Source: Candidatus Nitrosopumilus sp.
GTDB taxonomy: Archaea > Thermoproteota > Nitrososphaeria > Nitrososphaerales > Nitrosopumilaceae
NCBI GenBank assembly: GCA_029863665.1
Contig: JAOTUX010000020.1
Span: 1-10,281, forward strand
Reading direction: 5' to 3'
DNA: 10,281 bases
Position 1 is the stretch's first letter; every line of letters starts with the position of its first letter. The notes beneath the pieces were generated by a model, which saw only the letters and a program-made list of their open reading frames with translations, ran no database searches and had not been told where the DNA came from. The translations under genes and the position numbers were made by a program. This document shows, one piece after another, positions 6,023-10,281 of this stretch.

Positions 6023-6068
6023 GAAAATGAAAGGAACTGATGCATTCAAAGAAAAGTTTAATCATTAA
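6011..6068 (+). other. Vestigial operon junction with 13-codon remnant ORF
   Basis: TTGGAG, four bases, then AAGAAAATGAAAGGAACTG repeats the gene-junction sequence used at 2096, 2580 and 4624, straddling the TAA at 6020-6022. The ATG at 6027 opens only MKGTDAFKEKFNH before TAA at 6066-6068. This may mark a lost eighth gene of the array, or a tiny leader; coding status is doubtful. Confidence 0.4.
6057..6062 (+). promoter_or_regulatory. Possible TATA box for the broken zinc-ribbon gene
   Basis: TTTAAT lies 27-32 bases before the ATG at 6089, the expected box A distance for a leaderless transcript. Confidence 0.4.
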
Positions 6069-6088
6069 CCAGGAACTTAGAACTTAAA

Positions 6089-6210
6089 ATGAGCAGAAAA
6101 TTAAGATCTACAAGACAACAGTCAATATTCAAATGCACATATTGTGATTTCACATTCAAAAAGAATTCAAATTTTGTATTGCTTGTAGCATAGAAATCCC
6201 AAGTGTTTGA
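6089..6210 (+). pseudogene. Small zinc-ribbon gene broken by a one-base deletion
   Basis: ATG at 6089 encodes MSRKLRSTRQQSIFKCTYCD and then FTFKKNSNF, after which the frame reads VLLVA and stops at 6191-6193. Adding one T to the T4 run at 6172-6175 restores ...NSNFCIACSIEIPSV, ending with TGA at 6208-6210, about 40 residues. The restored protein has CxxC, ten residues, then CxxC, the same spacing as the intact zinc ribbon encoded at 10079-10279 (CSYC, ten residues, CPCC). That agreement makes chance unlikely. Such proteins usually bind one zinc and may touch nucleic acid or protein partners. A TATA-like box sits about 30 bases upstream. It is either a real pseudogene or a homopolymer sequencing error. 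Confidence 0.6.
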
Positions 6211-6215
6211 TTTGG

Positions 6216-6225
6216 CTCTTTTTTA
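6216..6225 (+). terminator. Poly-T terminator, plus strand
   Basis: GCTC followed by TTTTTT at 6220-6225, six bases past the restored zinc-ribbon stop. A T-run without a hairpin is typical of archaeal termination. Confidence 0.4.
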
Positions 6226-6253
6226 ACCATATTTTACATGTCCTCACATTAAT

Positions 6254-6260
6254 AAAAAAA
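6254..6260 (-). terminator. Poly-T terminator, minus strand
   Basis: Seven consecutive T on the minus strand, 10 bases after the stop of the small secreted-protein gene (6271-6423). With the plus-strand T-run it forms a convergent terminator pair. Confidence 0.45.
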
Positions 6261-6270
6261 TAACATGGAT

Positions 6271-6423
6271 TTAGCGTGAGATCTCTAATTGGGAAACACA
6301 TTTTTCCTCACCTGATGCAAACACTGATGATTCATATGGATCTGCAAAAATAATGGCAGATGACACTCCAAGAACAAGAATTACTAAAAGTGTGAGCGTA
6401 AATATTTTCAATGCTGAAATCAT
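6271..6423 (-). CDS. Very small secreted or membrane-tethered protein, 50 residues
   Basis: On the minus strand ATG at 6423-6421 to TAA at 6273-6271 encodes MISALKIFTLTLLVILVLGV, then SSAIIFADPYESSVFASGEEK, then CVSQLEISR. The first 26 residues form a strong hydrophobic segment after one Lys, with a plausible cleavage after IIFA. The mature peptide would be only about 23 residues, with a single cysteine. It could instead remain as a single-pass membrane peptide. No family is recognised. AT-rich sequence GCATATCAAT lies about 25-30 bases before the ATG and may serve as box A, and a T7 run follows the stop. The clear signal peptide is what makes the call likely. Confidence 0.6.
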   Translation of the reverse strand: MISALKIFTLTLLVILVLGVSSAIIFADPYESSVFASGEEKCVSQLEISR

Positions 6424-6441
6424 GTCAAAAATAATCATTGA

Positions 6442-6666
6442 TATGCATTACTACTCTTTCAAATTGAAATACAACAAACAGTTATAGAAACAATTGCCAA
6501 TAACATCCGTTCTGAGCTAAAATTAATTTTCTCTGAAATGAAAATTCTGGCAAATTCAGACGAATTACAAAAGGATCTGGGCAATGCAGAATCCAGCAAA
6601 TTAATACAAGATACTATCACAATATGGCAAAGAATATGTTATCATGAACATACACATAACAGATAA
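6442..6666 (+). pseudogene. N-terminally truncated fragment resembling a sensor-kinase extracellular domain
   Basis: A frame open from just after the TGA at 6439-6441 to the TAA at 6664-6666 encodes FQIEIQQTVIETIANNIRSE and then LKLIFSEMKILANSDELQKD, LGNAESSKLIQDTITIWQR. The style (ETIA..I..EL......LANSDELQ......SSKLI.DT) recalls the helix that follows the first transmembrane segment in Cache-type sensor histidine kinases and chemoreceptors. There is no start codon at the proper place and no kinase part, and the frame is overrun by the start of the gene at 6644. I take it as a remnant of a sensor gene; the family assignment is inference. The minus-strand small gene begins just upstream, so the remnant lacks any promoter-proximal part. 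Confidence 0.4.
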
Positions 6667-8914
6667 AACCAATTACAGTTTGCATTATTTTGTGAAATCT
6701 AAAATTATGATAATTACCCTTTCTTTTGTATTTGCCTTTATTCCTATATCTTATGCAGAGGAAACAAAGACAATGTTTGTAGGACCAGAACTGGTGGATT
6801 GTGTGGGAGTGGGACCGCAAAAATGCATGATGGTCAAAGAGTCTGCAGATTCAGACTGGATGAACTTTTATAATAAAATACAAGGATTTGAATTCGTACC
6901 AGGATATGAATACAAACTCAGAGTAAATGTATCTGAAGTCAAAAATCCTCCTGCTGATGCATCTTCCTTAAAATATGATTTAGTAGAGGTAGTTTCAAAA
7001 AACCAGATTGTCAAAAATACCCGACATATTCCATATGAAGGACTATGTGCTCCAGGATTTGTCTCACTTGGTCAAATATGTGTGCTAAATGACAGATGTG
7101 GTCCAGGCGCATATCCTGGAAAAGTATGTGAAATGGATGGCAAAACTCAACCATACCTAAAACCATTACATCAAGGCAATGCAGGAATTGCAGCAAGTGA
7201 TGTGATATGCGCAGAGCCATTACAGTTAATCTTCAAACATGACATTTCTCCTGCTTGTGTAAATCCAGAATCTGTATCCCAACTTGAGAACAGAGGCTGG
7301 AGTGCAACTGCTCCTATAATTGCATGTACCTTAGAATATGCTCCAGTATGTGGAGTCAATGAAAAGACGTATGGAAACATGTGCCTGTTAAATGCAGAAC
7401 ATGTTGCAGTGAAACATCAAGGAGAATGCAGAGCAGAGATAATTCCAACTGAATCAGAGTTTGCTACAAAATACGAAACAATACAGAACAGTGTTTCTTC
7501 CATATCTGCAGACATTTACAATGGAATGTACAATGGAGTCTATTCTCTAGATGAGGCACTATCAATACTTGAAACTGGCAAAAAAAATCTAACTGAATTA
7601 TTACAACAGTACAATGCTCTTCCATCAGAACAAAAGACAGACAGACAGATTGCAATGAAGTTTTCTACTTTGGGAAAAATGGGATTTGCAAGCATTGATT
7701 CTCAAATAAACAGGATAAACAACCAGATTGCAAATCCACCAATAGAAAAAACACCTGAACAGATTCGTGCAGATACAGAAAAGTCATTTTCTGTGAAATT
7801 CAATGCCATAAAAAATGTGATAAACGGATATGAGGAAAACTTTGAGAATGAGCAGTATGTGGGTGTGATGCTTCCAGAAAGTATGAGGAAAAGTATCTTT
7901 GAATCGCAACTCAAAGTGTTTGAACTGTATGATGATCTAGAGAATAAAAAAAACTTGATTTCTAAAGAATTACTTCAAGAGATAGAAAAGGAAATTCCAT
8001 TGCTAGATGAATCCGTACAAAACATGTGGAGGATAATCAATAGCCATCTGGATATTTCTGGAGCAGTATCTTCAGATACTCTACGCTACACATGGCAAAC
8101 ACCCGCCATTGATTCAGAGAAAGGATACAACGTAGAAGAGATTGCAGATGGAGTATATTGGCTGATTGGAAGTGGTTACCAGACAATGTTTCTAACTACA
8201 GGACAAGGGGTAATTGTAATTGATGCGCCACAACCAATAGGCGAAAAATACATTGCTGCAATAAATGAGGTTACTGATGAGCCAATCACCCACATGATAT
8301 ACTCACATCACCATCAAGACCATACCGGTGCTGCAGGACAGATATTTTCCTCAGACATACAATACATTTCACATAAGCAGACTGCAGATGTATTGATGCA
8401 GGAAAATGATCCAAACAGACCAGTTCCAACCATTACATTTGATGATGACATGTACACATTATCTGTTGGAGACAAAACATTGGAACTGCATTTTGTTGGA
8501 AATTACCATTCAAACGGTGATCTGATAATTATCATCCCCGAAAATAAGATTGTAATGCTAGTTGATCTTCTAAGACCTGGAATCACGCCATTCAGGGCAT
8601 TTGCAGTAACACCTGACATGGATCAGTATCTGCAAACTCATGACATTTTGATTAATGACTTTGACTTTGATGTATTGGTTTCAGGACATACCGGAATTTT
8701 AGCTACAAAAGACCATGTTAAGCAAAACAAACAGTTTGCACTAGATGTAATGAATAATGTTAAACAAGCAATAAGCACTCTAGTTGGTTCTGATAAAGTA
8801 GTTGAGAAATGTGTAGAGTTGACTACTGCACAATGGACAGGAAAACTCAACAATCTAGACGAGTTCATGACAGAGCACTGTCAGGCGATGAATGATTATG
8901 TCATGGCACAGTAA
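6644..8914 (+). CDS. Secreted multidomain protein: DUF4377, Cys-rich/SPACV motif, Kazal-like, helical linker, metallo-beta-lactamase fold hydrolase
   Basis: This encodes 756 residues. An inner ATG at 6707 (MIITLSFVFAF...) would give a standard signal peptide; from 6644 the signal has a long 20-residue front. Cleavage is near ISYAEE. Domains in order: DUF4377 about 45-120 (VDCVGVGPQKCMMVKE, NPPADASSLKYDLVEVVSK); a Cys-rich segment 130-165; the SPACV...ENRGW motif 189-219; a Kazal-like module 228-262 (CTLEYAPVCG, KTYGNMC, HQGEC) with four rather than six cysteines; a helical, charged linker about 270-470; and an MBL fold about 495-712. The MBL metal ligands are intact: H555, H557, D559, H560, H622, D641, H682. 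It should be an active exported hydrolase of unknown substrate, possibly with protease resistance or inhibition from the Kazal part. Confidence 0.9.
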   Translation: MNIHITDKTNYSLHYFVKSKIMIITLSFVFAFIPISYAEETKTMFVGPELVDCVGVGPQKCMMVKESADSDWMNFYNKIQGFEFVPGYEYKLRVNVSEVKNPPADASSLKYDLVEVVSKNQIVKNTRHIPYEGLCAPGFVSLGQICVLNDRCGPGAYPGKVCEMDGKTQPYLKPLHQGNAGIAASDVICAEPLQLIFKHDISPACVNPESVSQLENRGWSATAPIIACTLEYAPVCGVNEKTYGNMCLLNAEHVAVKHQGECRAEIIPTESEFATKYETIQNSVSSISADIYNGMYNGVYSLDEALSILETGKKNLTELLQQYNALPSEQKTDRQIAMKFSTLGKMGFASIDSQINRINNQIANPPIEKTPEQIRADTEKSFSVKFNAIKNVINGYEENFENEQYVGVMLPESMRKSIFESQLKVFELYDDLENKKNLISKELLQEIEKEIPLLDESVQNMWRIINSHLDISGAVSSDTLRYTWQTPAIDSEKGYNVEEIADGVYWLIGSGYQTMFLTTGQGVIVIDAPQPIGEKYIAAINEVTDEPITHMIYSHHHQDHTGAAGQIFSSDIQYISHKQTADVLMQENDPNRPVPTITFDDDMYTLSVGDKTLELHFVGNYHSNGDLIIIIPENKIVMLVDLLRPGITPFRAFAVTPDMDQYLQTHDILINDFDFDVLVSGHTGILATKDHVKQNKQFALDVMNNVKQAISTLVGSDKVVEKCVELTTAQWTGKLNNLDEFMTEHCQAMNDYVMAQ

Positions 8915-8943
8915 TACAAAAATTATGATTGTAAAAATTGATC

Positions 8944-9360
8944 ATGGAAAAGGACGGCCATACTGACAAACAGATAAGAGCGATTCTCTCCTCTTCAAAG
9001 ACAGTTGCAGTGGTTGGGATTTCGACAAATCCCGAAAAGTCTGCTCACTATGTTCCAAAATACCTGCAATCAAAAGGATATGACATAGTTCCAATTAATC
9101 CAAATGCAGAGCAGATACTAGGGAAACGGTGTTTGAAGAGCATTGAGGATGTTGAAGACGCCATTGACATAGTCCAGATCTTCAGGCCCTCTGATCAGGT
9201 TCTTCCCTTTGTTAAAATCGCAATATCAAAAAACCCAAAGGTGATATGGCTTCAAAAAGGAATACACAATTTGCAAGCAGAAGAGCTTGCACTAGAGAAG
9301 GGCATTGACGTGGTGTTTAACAGATGCATGCTTGAAGAGCATCAGCGTCTCTTCGGATGA
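8944..9360 (+). CDS. CoA-binding domain protein (YccU-like)
   Basis: This encodes 138 residues from ATG at 8944; a TTG two codons earlier is possible but unnecessary. It is a single Rossmann-like CoA-binding domain of the YccU type and near the usual length. Visible landmarks are TVAVVGISTNPEKSAHYVPK (20-39), the loop GYDIVPINPNAEQILGKR (45-62), the VQIFRPSDQV segment (77-86), KVIWLQKGI (99-107) and the closing VVFNRCMLEEHQRL (123-136). The family binds CoA or a related nucleotide in the cytoplasm; no catalytic reaction is established for these stand-alone domains. It lies 29 bases after the MBL gene on the same strand and may share its transcript. A link in function between the two is not evident. 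Confidence 0.9.
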   Translation: MEKDGHTDKQIRAILSSSKTVAVVGISTNPEKSAHYVPKYLQSKGYDIVPINPNAEQILGKRCLKSIEDVEDAIDIVQIFRPSDQVLPFVKIAISKNPKVIWLQKGIHNLQAEELALEKGIDVVFNRCMLEEHQRLFG

Positions 9361-9392
9361 GGCCCTTAAGATTTGTTTTCATCACCATTAAG

Positions 9393-9400
9393 ATAAATAA
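9393..9400 (+). promoter_or_regulatory. TATA box for the DUF1059 gene
   Basis: ATAAATAA lies 22-29 bases before the ATG at 9422, with no Shine-Dalgarno site between, so a leaderless transcript is expected. Confidence 0.5.
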
Positions 9401-9421
9401 CATTCAAGATTAACCCTAATC

Positions 9422-9595
9422 ATGGCAAAGACATTTAGCTGTTCACATGTCCATTCAGAATGCTCATGGGGTGCTACTGAAAATACAGAAGAGGATCTAA
9501 TGAAAAAGATTGCAGAGCATGCAAAGTTGCACGGACATGACACCATTACTCCAGACCTTGATAAAAAAATAAAGTCTCTGATAAAAGAGGCATAA
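9422..9595 (+). CDS. DUF1059 family small protein
   Basis: This encodes 57 residues from ATG at 9422. The N-terminal part has Cys7 and Cys14 (FSCSHVHSECSW). It continues through GATENTEEDLMKKIAEHAKL to HGHDTITPDLDKKIKSLIKE. The C...C pair, the acidic helix and the HAKLHGHD block are the pattern of DUF1059 proteins, small cytoplasmic proteins common in archaea and some bacteria. The Cys and His residues suggest metal binding, but the function is unknown. It has its own TATA box and is followed by a T-rich terminator, so it is a single-gene unit. The length is normal for the family. Confidence 0.85.
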   Translation: MAKTFSCSHVHSECSWGATENTEEDLMKKIAEHAKLHGHDTITPDLDKKIKSLIKEA

Positions 9596-9597
9596 AC

Positions 9598-9608
9598 ATT
9601 TCTTTTTT
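9598..9608 (+). terminator. T-rich terminator after the DUF1059 gene
   Basis: ATTTCTTTTTT begins 2 bases after the stop codon, with six consecutive T at 9603-9608. This is a typical archaeal poly-T end; no hairpin is seen. Confidence 0.45.
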
Positions 9609-9708
9609 GATATTTGTCCTTATTCTATAATTAGAAATTGATTTTAGATCTTAAGACCAGTAACGATTAGTTATCTGGTGACAGATTCTGTGTGTCTATT
9701 CAGTTTTT

Positions 9709-9756
9709 AGAGAAATAGTATTTAGATCATTCTGAGGAATCATACTATTCTCTTTT
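9709..9756. other. Imperfect hairpin in the 9.6-10.1 kb intergenic region
   Basis: AGAGAAATAGTAT (9709-9721) pairs with ATACTATTCTCT (9742-9753), giving 12 base pairs with one bulged A. The 20-base loop can form a small inner GAT/ATC stem. TTTT follows at 9753-9756 on the plus strand. It could be a terminator, the end of a small RNA, or a protein-binding palindrome. No transcript is identifiable from sequence alone. Confidence 0.45.
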
Positions 9757-9780
9757 AAACAGACTCTACAAAATTTGTAT

Positions 9781-9885
9781 GTGAACAATACCAGTCAAAA
9801 GAAAAGTTTTACAAAAATAGACAGGTTTTTGCAGGAAATGATAAGGGAATCAAAGTTTTGGAATTTGGATGAAAATCTCAGATGA
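9781..9885 (+). CDS. Possible small protein, 34 residues
   Basis: GTG at 9781 (or TTG at 9775) to TGA at 9883-9885 encodes MNNTSQKKSFTKIDRF, then LQEMIRESKFWNLDENLR. The composition is charged and protein-like, with one amphipathic helix and no signal peptide. TTTTAAAC at 9753-9760 is about 20-28 bases upstream and could be box A. No family is recognised and chance cannot be ruled out. Confidence 0.3.
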   Translation: MNNTSQKKSFTKIDRFLQEMIRESKFWNLDENLR

Positions 9886-10078
9886 CATCAGAACAACTTA
9901 AGTCCAATTCCAGATAGAATAGTAAATGGTACTAGAAGTTTGTAATTTTTTTGGTTTCATCAAAGTCCATAGAAAAAGCTGAACTAATTTGTGCTTGATC
10001 GTATGAGTGGATAAAACATGAAATTTGCCCAAACTCTAGTTTGTAAGATAATGCTGATCTCAGAACATGTGATGATGA
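9886..10078. other. Intergenic stretch, with open frame after the zinc-ribbon stop
   Basis: No independent gene is supported. On the minus strand the frame of the zinc-ribbon gene stays open for 48 codons after its TAA, to TAG at 9934-9932 (see findings). A poly-T run lies at 9945-9952 on the plus strand. Confidence 0.35.
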
Positions 10079-10279
10079 TTACATTCTCTTGACAATACCA
10101 TCATCTCTTCTCTTTGATGATCTTGTCTTGAGCATGTATTTGCAGCAAGGACATCTATTATTATTAATATTCATAAATATTTCACAATAAGAGCAATACT
10201 TTTGTCCAGAACCATATCGAGTAGATCCTAAACTGGGTTTTTTGATCTTAAAGGTTTGACAGATGTTTGTGCATTTCAT
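10079..10279 (-). CDS. Thaumarchaeal-type small zinc-ribbon protein
   Basis: On the minus strand ATG at 10279-10277 to TAA at 10081-10079 encodes 66 residues. Residues 21-53 are the recognisable part: RYGSGQKYCSYCEIF then CPCCKYMLKTR, with Cys29, Cys32, Cys43 and Cys46 as four zinc ligands in a CxxC, ten residues, CxxC ribbon. Two further cysteines (3 and 7) lie at the N-terminus. The tail SSKRRDDGIVKRM is strongly basic, which would suit nucleic-acid contact. Proteins of this pattern occur in multiple copies in Nitrosopumilus-type genomes; their function is not known. The start is two bases from the window edge, so an earlier start or the promoter cannot be seen. A broken relative lies at 6089-6210. 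Confidence 0.8.
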   Translation of the reverse strand: MKCTNICQTFKIKKPSLGSTRYGSGQKYCSYCEIFMNINNNRCPCCKYMLKTRSSKRRDDGIVKRM

Positions 10280-10281
10280 CT

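Noticed and set aside
1..10281. tRNA, rRNA, CRISPR or riboswitch elements
   Set aside because: I looked for T-loop-like motifs, regular direct repeats and conserved rRNA strings by eye and found none convincing.

Overview
The window reads as part of an ammonia-oxidising Thaumarchaeota (Nitrososphaerota) chromosome, most like Nitrosopumilus or Nitrosarchaeum. The reasons are low GC, many short secreted or membrane-anchored proteins of lineage-restricted type, a thaumarchaeal-type small zinc-ribbon protein (two CxxC pairs, GSGQK-CSYCEIF pattern), a cupredoxin-like domain, a DUF4377 domain, the recurrent SPACV...ERGW motif, and TATA boxes about 20-30 bases before start codons (leaderless transcripts). 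The placement is an inference from protein style; no rRNA or tRNA gene is present.

Layout. 1-709 (minus) is a secreted protein with a thrombospondin type 3-like calcium repeat and the start of a HYR domain; it begins with TTG and runs off the left edge. 740-1532 is gene-poor, with a possible frameshifted relic (815-1082, minus) and a possible 44-residue gene (1155-1289, minus). 1533-6022 (plus) is the centrepiece: seven tightly packed, often overlapping genes, almost all for exported or membrane proteins. Five of them begin with nearly the same 24 bases (encoding MKTRLLII) although their downstream sequences are unrelated. 6023-6643 is a decay zone: a zinc-ribbon gene broken by one base, a small secreted protein on the minus strand, and an N-terminal fragment that looks like a sensor domain. 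6644-8914 is a 756-residue secreted multidomain protein (DUF4377, cysteine-rich/SPACV-ERGW motif, Kazal-like, helical linker, metallo-beta-lactamase). It is followed by a CoA-binding domain protein (8944-9360) and a DUF1059 protein (9422-9595). 9596-10078 is largely non-coding, with a hairpin and a possible 34-residue ORF. A zinc-ribbon gene (10079-10279, minus) closes the window.

How the parts may work together. The 1533-6022 operon appears to make a set of surface proteins: two C-terminally anchored ectodomains, one polytopic membrane protein, three released or N-terminally tethered proteins, and one small soluble protein. The junction sequence TTGGAG-(3-5 nt)-AAGAAAATGAA recurs at four gene boundaries and supplies a Shine-Dalgarno site plus start codon. 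The conserved start cassette also carries stop codons in both other frames, so it ends any upstream gene. This looks like a modular array built or reshuffled by recombination at a shared 5' cassette, which is the most interesting signal here. A second theme is change of known domains: the cupredoxin has lost two of four canonical copper ligands, and several small genes are broken.
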